From: Achatina immaculata
Lineage: Eukaryota > Mollusca > Gastropoda > Stylommatophora > Achatinidae
Assembly: GCA_009760885.1 (NCBI GenBank)
Contig: CM019719.1
Location: forward strand, 30,544,084-30,608,083
DNA length: 64,000 bases
Direction: 5' to 3'
Under the pieces are notes generated by a model. It did no database searches, was not told the origin of the DNA, and saw only the letters and a list, made by a program, of their open reading frames with translations. Positions 1 to 10,722 of this stretch are shown here, in pieces. Both the position numbers and the translations under genes were made by a program. Each line of letters opens with the position of its first letter. The first letter of the stretch is position 1.

Positions 1-93
1 GACAGGGAGAAGGAATGAAACCAGAAAGATAGACAGGGAGAAAGAATGAAACCAGAAAGATAGACAGGGAGAAAGAATGAAACCAGAAAGATA
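1..93. repeat. 31-bp tandem repeat, three copies
   Basis: Three near-identical 31-bp units begin at 1, 32 and 63 (core GACAGGGAGAAAGAATGAAA). The array runs off the left edge, so the true copy number is unknown. Confidence 0.9.
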
Positions 94-540
94 GAGAAAT
101 CACAGCAAACATAGAAAAGAAAGAGAGAAAATAGGACAGTCAGAAAGCAAGAACGAACGAATGAACGAACGAACAGACTTCATGTTCGAAGAGTTAAGAA
201 GGAAAGAGAGAAAGCAACAAAAAAGGTGCATACGAAAGTATAGATAATGAAATATGATGAAAGACATAAGAAAGGGAGAGAGGGGGAGGGGGGAGAAAGG
301 GAAAGAGAGACAAAACGGGAAAAAGAGAGAGAGAGAAGCAAAGCAGAGAGAGGAGAGGGTAAAATAAATCACGGAGGAAATATAGAAAGCGACACAAAAC
401 TGTGTACGAAAGTATAGACAGGGAAAATGTGACTAAAAAGAGTTAAAAGACATGAAGAAGACAAGAATAGAGGGAAAAAAATGTTTCAATGCAAAGTTTT
501 AAAGCCTTTTGGGGGAAGAAGAAAAAAAAAGTAAGTACTG
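94..540. repeat. Purine-rich low-complexity tract
   Basis: The + strand is almost entirely A and G with short GAGAGA, GAAAGA and AACGAACG runs. Open frames on the complementary strand here (Ser/Leu/Phe-rich) are by-products of the composition and are not treated as genes. Confidence 0.7.
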
Positions 541-1859
541 ATACATGCCCGTGGCACAGTCCAGCGTCCTTTGTCTTTAGAGACTTTCACAACAAAAAAA
601 AACCCGGACGTTTGCTCCACCAGAAGATTAAATTACTACTTCCTACTTTGTCTAGACGCTACTGAAGTACATTCCGACCTAACGCTTTCCAGTCTGGAGC
701 AACAACAAACATCGTTCCACCTTCTGCGTCATTTTTTTTTATTTTTATCACTCAACACCACAGGAAGTGAAGCGGCTCGGATATCTTCGGTTGCCATCTG
801 TGAATTTATCATCACTGCTCGGAAATCCGTCGTAGAATGCTCGCCTTTTCCTAAATATAGACAAACCTCACACGTGGAAGCCATTCGGTAAACTTTGGTA
901 AATTGCTCTGTCTAGACAACCGTGTGCTCTATCCAGGACGCATGTTAACACTGTTGAAGGGGGCAGGAAAAAACAAACAAATTAACCTCAATTCCTAAAT
1001 ATCTAAGCCAAAGACAGTAAAGCAGAATGGAAACACAGCAGGTCGAGGGTTTGAAAACCAGTTAATCATCGGGTCGGTTGTGAACTTTTCCCGCTACTTC
1101 GGATGATGAAACACGCGTGGGATGCGTGACGAACTCTGTAACCTGCGTCAAAAACAGCAACATCAAGCCGTAGCCGATAGTTAAAACTGTGGCTAGATCG
1201 TTAATGATAGTTTTACCTTTTTTTTTTTTGTTTTGAGTACGGGTTCTAAAACTTTGTACGTGGACGTAAAAACAAACCTGACAAAGTTTGGAGTTTGAAT
1301 AAAGTAAAAAATTAATGTCTTTCTCTACAGGTTAAGACTGGGTGTCCAAGTGCCAATAGATAATCATACTGGCTTGTAAAATTTATTTCATCATCATCAT
1401 CTTCTTCTTCTTCTTCTTATTCTTCTTCTTCTTCTTCCAATGATAGATACATGGTAAATGAAAACGGTGTCACCAGGATGGAATCCCCCATGTTACACCA
1501 GCTTCTGATGGCAGCTCAGACGAGTATGTACTGTCCCAGGTTTAACATTACAACCAAGTCTGCTCGTTTAGTTCCGTTACAGGCACTTGAAGTGTTTGTT
1601 AACAAATTTAACAATCTTTGAGTTTTGGTTAAAAAAAAAAAATTAACGGAGCTTTTCCCTCAACTCACGAAACACTGAACACGGTCCACAGCTGTCAAGG
1701 AGAATCATTTTTTTTATGTAGAAGTTTGAAAATTTTCATATTATTTTCGTTCTACCCTTAGACTTTTGCAGACCCTTCGTGGCCCGCTGACTGTCAATCG
1801 CTGAAATATAGCGTCGTTTTTGCGTGGAATATCTTGAGTCGTAACAAATGTTCATGTAA
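541..1859. other. Unassigned spacer
   Basis: No gene or recognisable transposon seen. It contains a mixed CAT/TTC trinucleotide tract at about 1389-1438 and several short A/T homopolymers. The short ORF at 571-891 has no recognisable domain. Confidence 0.5.
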
Positions 1860-2175
1860 TCTGCAACCAATAGATCTCTGGTTGTCTCCTTCCTCGTGTA
1901 CAGTTCAGCGTCGACCAGGAGCAGACCCGTTTCTTGATATGGCTAAACGGTTAGGTTATTTAAGGTATCTGACATCTCCTCTGTCCCCTCTTGCTTGGCT
2001 GGGCTCTCTTTCTTCTTTGCTTCCTAACGTTCGAAGCATCAGTGTTTTCTGTGATACATTCTGTCTGGTTGTAGTCTACAAAGTGGCCAAACCATATGAT
2101 TTGTTGTTTCCGAATGCAGTAATGATGCTGGTGTGCAATAAGCTGTGTCACTCTGCCCCAGCTATACACACATAT
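1860..2175 (-). pseudogene. Decayed LINE C-terminal fragment
   Basis: The minus strand reads a degenerate version of the C-terminal segment common to many non-LTR retrotransposons: IIWFGHFVDYNQ, followed by a basic stretch and fragments in shifted frames. In intact elements this region reads like LxWFGHVxRxN followed by a Gly/Arg-rich patch. Stops and frame changes interrupt it and no reverse transcriptase core remains. The + strand ORF at 1834-2199 is probably its shadow. The call rests on one motif. Confidence 0.35.
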
Positions 2176-2472
2176 CCCTCCTTCTCGGGCTGGATGTGAC
2201 CGTGTAAGTGTTCATTTAGTTCTGTCTAAGTGATCAAACAGTAAAGAAAAGGCATTAAGTAAAGTTCTTCTTCCGTTGTGGTCATGCGTGTGACAACTAC
2301 AGGGACGTCCTACGTGCAGGACTTTCAAAAGCTGGTAACAGCAGCCGCTGGTCAGAGCATACCTGGTTGTTTAATACAGGACGATGAGGGCTGACGATAA
2401 ACAAGTTCTCGTGGAACATGATGACACTGCAATGATAGAGGACGATACTTCTCTCAAGCTTCCTCTGCTTGC

Positions 2473-2623
2473 ATCACATAGACAGATACAGCCATCATCA
2501 CATAGACAAATATAGCCATCATCACATAGACAAATATACTCATCATCACATAGACAAATATAGCCACCATTACATAGACAAATATAGCCATCATCACATA
2601 GACAAATATAGCCATCATTCTCC

Positions 2624-2667
<44 letters not shown>
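2473..2667. repeat. 24-bp minisatellite followed by (CT)n
   Basis: Six copies of a 24-bp unit (ATCACATAGACAAATATAGC plus 4 bases) fill 2473-2616. A pure (TC)n run follows at about 2627-2667. The 24-bp period gives open frames on both strands that read HHIDKYSH and CDDGYICL; these are not genes. Confidence 0.9.
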
Positions 2668-2672
<5 letters not shown>

Positions 2673-2679
2673 TCAGCTC

Positions 2680-3470
2680 AGTGTCACATACAATGAGGCT
2701 TTACTCACTTCAAAAGCGAGCAGTAAAACCTAACAGTGACAAAGATCAAGCACAAGCAATTAATCACCACAAACGTATCAAAATACTGCCTCTTAAGAAC
2801 AGGTTCCTTTTTAACAAAGCCAAGTTGGTACATCAAATTCTTTCACAGCATGCTCCGCCCTATCTATGGAACATGTTCAGATTTAATACAAAGTGTAGCC
2901 AACGCTTAAACAACATATGTCTCCCAAAACCTAGACTTGATCTTTACAAGAAAAGCTTTACTTATTCTACTGCACATTTTTCAAATACCCACCAATCCTA
3001 TATAAAAATATAAACTATACTCCTTTCTACAACTACAAACTCTTCCAGTATCTATTTGATGTCGATTACATGCCTCCATGGTTCACACAAAATATTTTAG
3101 ACTGATCTTACAGATACCGAACTCGCTCAACCGTTTATTATGAAGAGTACCAATTTTCTGTTTCGTAGATAGTCATTTATATATGTATGTAGTTACTTTC
3201 TCTAGTCATTTATATATATATACGTAGTTACTTTTTGTAGTCATTTATATATGTACGTAATTACTTTCTGTATTGAGTGCATGGATAAGAGTGAAATGTG
3301 AATATTATAATTTTATTTTATTTTATGCCTCTCAGATTTCCAGTGTTAGTTATGTTGGTTATACGAGCAACATATTTGTAGAATGTCTGGAACGGAGTGA
3401 AAGTTGTATGATAAAGGGCAGAATGTCAGACGGGCCTGCGTGCCCAATTCTTAACCCTTTTCTCTCCATA
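2680..3470 (+). pseudogene. LINE-F (CR1/Jockey-like) 3' end
   Basis: The + strand encodes the end of a reverse transcriptase ORF: LQKRAVKPNSDKDQAQ, then KNRFLFNKAKLVHQILSQ, then LPKPRLDLYKKSF, after which the frame breaks. The same order is found on the minus strand at 11998-12923, which carries more upstream sequence. LQKRAV followed by a terminal helix-rich segment is typical of CR1/Jockey-type LINEs. The 3' untranslated part continues to about 3470 and includes three ~34-bp units (3170-3272). The copy is 5'-truncated and dead. It begins directly after the (CT)n tract at 2667. Confidence 0.75.
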
Positions 3471-4436
3471 TCTCTCTCCCTATCTCTCAGTGTATTACTG
3501 TCTTAACTTTTCCCTGCCATGTTCAGCTCTCAAACTTATCTCACAGGATGTAGCGAGCCATACTCTACGTTTAAAAATACCTGTCTTTGTTCGTTCGTTA
3601 AGTTGTTATAACCACATCCCCGTATCTCTTTCCATTAATCAAAATAGAATATTCTTTTGATGTGGCTGTAAAATGGTTCATTAGGTCCGAAAATCACAGG
3701 CTGAAAACCTCTGGAAAATAAGGTGAACTTCCAGGAGGGATAGAATCAAGGGATATTTGATCTCTCTAATGAGGGAACCCCTGTCCCGAACACTCGTACT
3801 TGTGAACCTCAGACGAGAGCTTATCTAGACATTTCAACAGCAGCTTTAATATTTATGTAGATGGGAGGGAGAAAAAAAAGAATGTGAAAAATAAGGAGAA
3901 ACTGTTAACGTGTTTTTTTTTATATATCTTTGTGGGAGTTCACAGCCAGTAATAATATTTTCACATAAAGGGTGTCTTCAATTCCACCAAAGTGATGTAT
4001 CATATTTAAACTTAGGTGCATCCAGTGCTGCTTTGCCCCACAAGCGAGGCCTTGTTTTTCTGGTCTCAACCATGAAGTCTCCATATACTTTCCTTTCCAC
4101 TGTCCTCAAATATCCTACCTCCTTAAAAAAAAAAACTTTTATTGCAAGCATTACTCATTCCGTCAATGATTCAAATGTCTACCCAAGACCAAACCAACTG
4201 TGAATGATTTAACAAACAGTAAAAGGAACTTAAACTCTGCTGCATGGCATGAAGTCAGTAATAACTCTCATTAAAGTCATCATTTTGTTACCAAGTAGGC
4301 CTGACTGATAAGGATAGTATGTTTGCTGTTGCTCTCGCCTTGATCGTATGTATTCAGGAACTCTGAACTAGATGCTTCCAGTCGTTCCCTGTACATAATC
4401 TCTGTCATTCTAGTCTTCTTACTTCGCTGACCTAGA
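3471..4436. other. Unassigned spacer
   Basis: No convincing coding region, RNA gene or mobile element seen. The 97-residue open frame at 3910-4203 has no recognisable motif and no paralogue in the window. Confidence 0.4.
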
Positions 4437-4865
4437 CTTCCTCCTCCTCCTCCTCCTCCTTCTTCTTCTTCTTACCCTCCTTCGGATCATTGCTAAAGAC
4501 AAGACACGTCTCCATTCCTTGTCTTGTCTTGTCTGTAACTGCGAGCTAGTGTTCTTTGCAGCCGATGCTGTAGAGATGTTGAGATACAACATCGTATCGG
4601 CGTGATAGCGGATTATGGCAGCTATTTTTTTTTTCAGTCCTGGAGTACAACTAAAAAGCAAGGGGTGTGCAATGCTTCTTTAGCAGACTCCACCACCATG
4701 GGGACTATGGCGATCCCTGCCCTGTTAGCCAGGCTAGGCCTGTTACTGTGGGTACCAAAAGAAAAGTGGGACAGGGTCTTGGTCAGCTACGGTTTACTAA
4801 CCCTGACGCTAGCATATCAGCTATGAGTCGTTAATTGCCTCATGGGACAGCGTCTACAATCTCGT
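4437..4865 (-). repeat. Dispersed repeat R1, copy 1, next to a CCT/CTT tract
   Basis: After a (CCT)n(CTT)n run (4437-4475), a ~360-bp unit from about 4495 to 4865 recurs in inverted orientation at 39895-40236 and in part at 45870-45965, 46355-46645 and about 53760-54030. In the opposite orientation the unit ends with GCTCGCAGTTAC and then an (AAGAC)n tail, so this copy lies on the minus strand. A repeated unit with a simple-repeat tail suggests a SINE or short retroposon, but I found no clear A and B boxes. Confidence 0.65.
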
Positions 4866-5860
4866 CTCCATTTCTCTCTGTTCTTTATAAATATATATAT
4901 TGTTTTTTGTTTTTGCCAAATGTCGGTTACAAGAGCGCGTAAATCTGGCATAGATTTGCCCTTCCAGTATAGTTTAATAACATTAATTAATTAATATTAT
5001 TAATTTTGAAACATCCAAAATGCTTTAGTTGTGATGTAATAAATTACTCAGGATTTATCTTCATTACAAATCGGGCAAGTCCATTAACAGTTCCGATCTT
5101 CTGTAAAGAATTATCTCAACGTGCCACACGAACCTCACGGGACTGGCTCGAACCTCAACAATGGGAGGCTCCGAGGGGCTGGGGTGGGATCCATGGTCTC
5201 CAGCTCGAGAAGTCATTTTGTCACTGATTCGCTCATTCTTGCACCTGCCTTCAAGTGTTGTAGTTATGTGGTCTAATGTCTGTCTGTTTGTTTGTTTGTT
5301 TGTTTGTTTGTTTTAACGTACTTATGTTTTCATTTTCAGTTGCTATGAAGTTTACTTATGTTTTCATTTTCATTTGCTATGAAGTTTACTTATGTTTTCA
5401 TTTTCAGTTGCTATGAAGTTTACTTATGTTTTCATTTCTGTTGCTATGAGGTTTTTCTATCTCTTACCTTCTGCCTACGATATTTATGTAATCGTGTTTT
5501 TAGATACATTTACTTTACAAGGACGTATATCTTTGTTCGTTTTATTGTTCTCTGTGTCCAAGTTTTAGTGTTGTACATACATTACACTTGACGAATACTA
5601 ACTCTGATTGTTGAATTCTTTAAAAGTCAGTATTTTTTTCCCTTTCTGACGAAAGTGCATTTAGCCATAAATAATATCTCGTTAATTTCTGTTGTCACAG
5701 TTTTCATACTCCAGTGTCTTGTGGCCAGGACATCCATTTTATACTCCAGCGTTTTGTGACCAAGACATTCGATCAGCTTTTAAAAATTTTAGTTATACTT
5801 TACAGAATTATGGCAGACATTAGAAACAAGATCAGTAAAGAGCCGTTTTGTTTTGAAAAA
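4866..5860. repeat. Spacer with (TTTG)n and a 34-bp minisatellite
   Basis: A (TTTG)n run lies at about 5279-5313. It is followed at 5318-5450 by about four copies of a ~34-bp unit (core GTTTACTTATGTTTTCATTT). The rest of the interval is AT-rich with nothing recognised. Confidence 0.7.
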
Positions 5861-6187
5861 AGTAATGTTGTATCCACCTGAAGAAGAGTGATGGAAGGAG
5901 GGGAGAAAGAAAGAAGTAATGTTGTATCCACCTGAAGAAGAGTGATGGAAGGAGGGGAGAAAGAAAAAAGTAATGTTGTATCCACCTGAAGAAGAGTGAT
6001 GGAAGGAGGGGAGAAAGAAAAAAGTAATGTTGTATCCACCTGAAGAAGAGTGATGGAAGGAGGGGAGAAAGAAAGAAGTAATGTTGTATCCACCTGAAGA
6101 AGAGTGATGGAAAGAGGGGAGAAAGAAAGAAGTAATGTTGTGTCCACCTGAAGAAGAGTGATGGAAGGAGGGGAGAAAGAAAGAAGA
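5861..6187. repeat. 54-bp minisatellite, six copies
   Basis: Six copies of a 54-bp unit (starting AGTAATGTTGTATCCACCTG) begin near 5861, 5915, 5969, 6023, 6077 and 6131 and are almost identical. Because 54 is a multiple of three, the minus strand stays open in two frames. These ORFs (for example 5832-6311) are treated as composition artefacts. Confidence 0.9.
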
Positions 6188-6347
6188 AAGCGCAGGTTGC
6201 TCTATGTCGGTCTACTCCAGTGTGGAGCTCGAGTAATCCAGATTTGACAGAGGTACAGCACTGATATTCCCAAACACCGATTGTCAATACAAAAGTATCA
6301 GTCAAGTACAACTCATTTTATTGACTGTTAATAATGGGATACTTATA

Positions 6348-7671
6348 CGAGGTGCGTTCAGAAAGTAATACACCACATCGTTTTCTCAGGAGCTGTTTAT
6401 TCAAAAAGCATGAAATTTATACATGATATACATGGATATGTCATGTAAACATTGGTATTTTTCAACATAATCCCCATCAACTTGTATGGCTTTACGCCAG
6501 CGCGAAACAAGTGCATGTATCTCTAGCCCGCACCAGATTTTCTCTTGATTATGTAGCCATTTCTTCGGTGCATGAATCACTCCTTCGTCATCTTCAGATC
6601 TTACCCCTCAGAGTGCATCTTCAAGTGGACCAAACAGATGGAAATCAGAGGGTGCCAAATCGGGATTATAGGGTGGATGGGGTAGTACAGTCCAACCCAA
6701 TTTGGTGATTGCTTCCCGTGTAGCCAGACTTGTGTGAGGGCGCGCATTGTCGTGAAGGAGAAGCAGGTCTGCTGGATTCTGTGCGGCCGACCTCTGTGAA
6801 AACGTTGATTGAGTTTTTTCAATGTCTTAATGTAAGCTTGCGAATTGAGTGTCTCTCCTCTTGGTATAAAATCCACAAGAATCACACCTTCAATGTCCCA
6901 AAAGACAGTGATCATGAACTTTCCAGCTGAAGGAGTTATCTTGAATTTATTTCTTAGTGGTGATTGCGGATGATGCCACTCCATTGACTGTCTTTTTGTC
7001 TCATGTTCAAAATGATGTGCCCAGGTTTCGTCACCTGTTACGATCTTATGCAAAAAGTTCTCTCCCTCAGCACTGAAAAGCTCCAACAATTCACAAGAAA
7101 TTGCTTTCCTTTGCAATCGATGGTCATTTGTGAGACTTCCATCCTGCACAAACTTTATAAAATCCAAGAGCTTTTATAACTGCATTTGCACTACTATTGC
7201 TGACTGACAGCTTTAAGGCCAATTGTTGACTAGTGATACACCTATCAGTAAGAATAATGCCCTCAGCGGATTTCAACATTTCTGCACTGGTGGCTGTGGC
7301 AGGACGTCCACAGCGCGGTGATCTTGCAACTCCTTATCTCCACTTATAGATTCTTTGATTCTCTGAACCGAGCGACTGACTGTACTCCTGTCGACTGTAA
7401 AACTTCCATACACATCACATAGACGCTTGTGAATGTTCACAACAGTTTCCTTCTCTGCAACGAGAAATTCTATCACAATTCGCTGTTTACACCGCAAGTT
7501 CCTAACACGCTCCATTTCAACGGTTAGGGCAGACATATTCTTTGGCCGGTTGCGGTGCAATTTGGTTCACACAATCGCACATGCCATATTTAAAGTGTGC
7601 AAAATCTCATGTTATCTTCTTTACTAGCTGAAAAAAAACGATGTGGTGCATTACTTTCTGAACGCCCCTTG
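6348..7671 (-). mobile_element. Mariner-type transposon, nearly complete
   Basis: This 1324-bp element has the size of a mariner. Its ends are imperfect inverted repeats of about 35 bp: the left end contains GCGTTCAGAAAGTAATACAC and the right end, reversed, contains GCGTTCAGAAAGTAATGCAC. A TA dinucleotide flanks it on both sides (6346-6347 and 7672-7673), as expected for a Tc1/mariner target-site duplication. The transposase lies on the minus strand and is broken (next entry). Confidence 0.9.
6601..7560 (-). pseudogene. Mariner transposase (D,D34D), frameshifted
   Basis: Transposase cuts and pastes the element through a DDE/D catalytic triad. An N-terminal part starting at 7560 (MHRNRPKNMSALTVEMERVR) carries the helix-turn-helix region and breaks near 7273. 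A second part (7167 to about 6795) includes the first catalytic Asp in VTGDETWAHHFE. After a frameshift near 6800 the frame continues with LLLHDNARPHTS (second Asp) and YNPDLAPSDFHLFG (third Asp). The second and third Asp are separated by 34 residues, the mariner D34D signature. All three acidic residues are still readable, but at least two frame disruptions make this a pseudogene. Confidence 0.88.
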
Positions 7672-7687
7672 TAGTAAGTTATATCAC

Positions 7688-8200
7688 AGAAACTAGCACA
7701 AATGAAGAGTATGTGGCAAGATACTAACAAGTTATGTTTACTAAGAGCTTACATATTCCCAGTGGCAACATGCGGATGTAAAACATGAACACATAACTAA
7801 TCACTAGAAATGAGAATAGCAGCATTTGAAATGAAATGTTACAGAAGGGCCACATAATATCATAGACAGAACGAAAATCAAATAAAGAGATATTGATGAG
7901 ATTAGCTGTCGCAGGAACTGGCTCGTTAACACTATAAAAATTAGAAAACTGAGATACTGGCCACATTAAGAGACACGATAGTTTGGAGAGGTTGATAGTA
8001 GAAAGCATAGTGTCTGGCAAAAGAGAAAAGGGATGACCTCGTAGCAGATGGACTCAGGACATCACAGAAAGTCTGAATGTGTCACTGCAAGACGCCGGCC
8101 AACTTGCCCAAGATCGTATTGCATTCAGGGAGGCCGTGATAGAGACAACGTCCTGGAAGGGATATGTCACATAAACGAATGAGTAATGGGATGCCACACA
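7688..8200 (+). pseudogene. LINE C-terminal fragment
   Basis: The + strand reads, across frameshifts and stops, the tail of a non-LTR retrotransposon ORF: LLRAYIFPVATCGCKT, then LEMRIAAFEMKCYRRAT, LRYWPH, and finally DAGQLAQDRIAFREAVIE. The order (xYG/CxxWT segment, FEMKCYRR, W/FGH, Arg-rich patch, terminal R-W/F-R) is typical of LINE C-termini. It starts just beyond the right end of the mariner. No reverse transcriptase core remains. Confidence 0.65.
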
Positions 8201-8398
8201 TGGACGTTGGTGTGATGATTAATAATGAATGGTAAAATTACCACATATATCATGCGCATGGCGCTGGTGTTATATGAAAATAGTGATACTGCATGAAATG
8301 GTAATATTGTATAAAATTTTCGTCCGTTCTGACGTACAGGCGTCATTACTTTTACAATGTATCTGATACTTCATTCATCTAACAGACACTTTCGCCCT

Positions 8399-8760
8399 AT
8401 CATCATCATCATCATCATGTGCCGTGCCGCCTGACGTTGTTTATTGTGTTTCTCCAGAGTATCCAATCCTTCATGGAGGCCATTAGCTCATTTAATGATC
8501 TCCTCTCACACAATTTCGTCAGACTCTCCAGTATAATTTCTTTTTCCCTCTATTTTTTCTGTTGTTACAATATTACAATGCCCCCTCTATTCATTGCATG
8601 ATCTACGAAAGTACATTATCTCTCTCTTATTTTTTGTCTCTCTTTCTCATACATTCTCCATTAGTTATTTTTCCTGTCCATGGAATTCTACAGCTTCCAG
8701 TGATTTTTGTGCAGACACGCCTATTGTCAATGATTCACGCTCATATAATAAGATAGGTTC
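8399..8760 (-). pseudogene. LINE-D 3' end with (TGA)n tail
   Basis: The minus strand carries the same 3' end as the + copy at 43500-43806. Both have a segment close to NVLS/QCTF, then TTEKIEGKR, a terminal alanine/arginine motif, and a (TGA)n tail, seen here as (ATC)n at 8399-8418. The reading frame has stops. The two copies are in opposite orientation and share the tail, so the trinucleotide run belongs to the element. Confidence 0.6.
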
Positions 8761-9509
8761 AATATAGCAATAAGCATTTCAAATACAAACACTACTATTT
8801 GTAAAAAAAAATACTCGTCTTTCTTCACAATCTGGATCTAAATAAAGTAGTACAAAAATATGTTTGTCTAAACACGTATATTCTACGCAATCTATCTCTC
8901 TATCTCCCCTCCCGCATCTGTCATCAGTGAATGATACTTTACAAGCGGATGATGATGCCAAATAACGTAGGATCAGGCCCGCAATCACATGGAAACAAAT
9001 ACTTGATTACTAATACCTGGCTTGTAGCACAGGTGTTCTGGAGTGAATTCTAACATGGGGAGCTATTTACTTAGCTGCATTCACGCAGTTGGCGGTCAGT
9101 CAGGCCTTACATCTAACACAGAAGTAATAAAGATCTGTTATTCACTTTTCAGAAGGATCCACACAGAAACACTTCCTCTAGCCTGACTTCCAGTGGATAT
9201 AAGAAGACTCTAGCTTCGGTTATTTTATATCCCATTGCAAACAACCAGTCTCCTTGTTCAAGTGGCCATTAACGGGAGTTTGTGAAAGATGGACCTAAGA
9301 TTAGCCTTTGTGCGCCATCCAATGTTCCCTCTAAGCTGTGCGGGCTGCTCAGAAAAAAAAAACACCAATAAAACTGCTACTTTTATTTTTCAACCTGTTG
9401 TCACTCTGTGCTATACCAGCACAAAATGAGTTTGTTTTCATGGATTTCTTTGCATTTAGTTGTTTTTTTTTTCCTCTGAAAACTTTATATTATGCTCTGT
9501 AATGTGACG
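8761..9509. other. Spacer with one hAT-like end
   Basis: Mostly unrecognised. At about 9322 the sequence CAATGTTCCCTCTAAGCTGT also occurs, inverted and diverged, near 45495-45515. It resembles the terminal repeats of hAT-type short elements, so a truncated MITE may start here and run to about 9440. Confidence 0.35.
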
Positions 9510-9628
9510 TTCTTATCTTATCTTATATTTTATATCCTTCCCGTGCCGTTAAACGTCACATAGGGCTCGCAAAGTAGTTCGCCAATTTTTCCTGTCTTCG
9601 GCGAGTCTTTCAACCTCATCAAAGGATA
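9510..9628 (-). pseudogene. LINE-A 3' terminus
   Basis: The minus strand encodes DEVERLAEDRKNWRTTLRAL, the C-terminus of the same LINE present at 62175-62479, ending in a TATAAG-type tail seen here as TCTTATCTTATCTTATATTT. Only the last ~30 codons remain. The coding end runs directly into the minisatellite at 9637. Confidence 0.75.
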
Positions 9629-9636
9629 CAAAAGTC

Positions 9637-10290
9637 AACATGAAGAAACGATGCACGAAGACAACATGAAGAAACGGTGCACAAAGACACCATGAAGAAA
9701 CGATGCACAAATATAACATGAAGAAATGATGCACAAAGACAACATGAAGAAATGATGCACAAATATAACATGAAGAAATGATGCACAAAGACAACATGAA
9801 GAAATGATGCACAAATATAACATGAAGAAACGATACACAAAGACAACATGAAGAAACGATGCAGAAAGACACCATGAAGAAACGATGCACAAATACACCA
9901 CGAAAAACGATGCACAAAGACAACGTGAAGAAACGATGCACAAAGACAACATGAAGAAATGATACAAAAAAATCATGAAGAAATGGTGCAACAGACAACA
10001 TGAAGAAATGATACAACAGACACCATGAAGAATGATACAACAAACACCATGAAGAAATGATACAACAGAAACCATGAAGAATGATACAACAAACACCATG
10101 AAGAAATGATACAACAGACACCATGAAGAATGATGCAACAAACATAATGAAGAAATGATACAACAGAAACCATGAAGAATGATGCAACAAACATAATGAA
10201 GAAATGATACAACAGACACCATGAAGAATGATGCAACAAACATAATGAAGAAATGATACAACAGAAACCATGAAGAAATAATACAACATT
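9637..10290. repeat. ~26-bp minisatellite, about 25 copies
   Basis: Units of 24-27 bp (such as AAGAAACGATGCACAAAGAC plus AACATG) repeat without spacers. Units drift gradually from AAACGATGCACAAAG types at the left to AAATGATACAACAGA types at the right. The period variation produces overlapping open frames on the minus strand (Phe/Ser/Cys-rich), none of which looks like a real protein. Confidence 0.9.
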
Positions 10291-10404
10291 ACGAAACGAT
10301 GCAAATAAGCAACATTTTAAAAAATGATGCAAAAGACAAAATGAGAGAATGATGCAGAATGACAGCATGAACAAATGATACAACAGACCACGTCACGAAA
10401 TGAT

Positions 10405-10715
10405 GCAGAAAGAAGATCCAACTACAGCCACATCAGAGAAGACCTACATCAGAACATGGCTAACTTAGCCAGGACATGTAAGAACCACAATGTGAAAACC
10501 AATGCTGAAAAAAAAAAAAAAACGGGAGTCATAACCGTTACCACAGGAGAAATTCCGCGAAGATCTCGTGGACAATCAACCTTTGAAACGCAAGAAGCAT
10601 TTTAAATACCCAGGTAGTTTCCTTTCTGGAAAAATTGACGCCGAAATTGAGAAAAGGTGCAGTAAAGAAAATCAGGTCAGTGCTCAAAAGACACCTTTAC
10701 TGAAAAAAAAACAAA
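10405..10715 (+). pseudogene. LINE reverse transcriptase fragment
   Basis: The + strand reads HIREDLHQNMANLARTCKNH, then NVKTNAEK, and after a poly(A) frameshift VTTGEIP and FKYPGSFLSGKIDAEIEKRC. This matches the part just downstream of the FADD box in non-LTR reverse transcriptases (helix, K-T motif, then Y-L-G-S). A diverged copy of the same segment is at 58500-58760. It is a fragment only. Confidence 0.6.
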
Positions 10716-10722
10716 ACAAATA

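Noticed and set aside
9549..10383. Overlapping 251-, 208- and 136-codon minus-strand frames, Phe/Ser/Cys-rich
   Set aside because: Produced by the ~26-bp minisatellite; three frames are open at once. Only the last ~25 codons of the first frame are real (LINE-A C-terminus).
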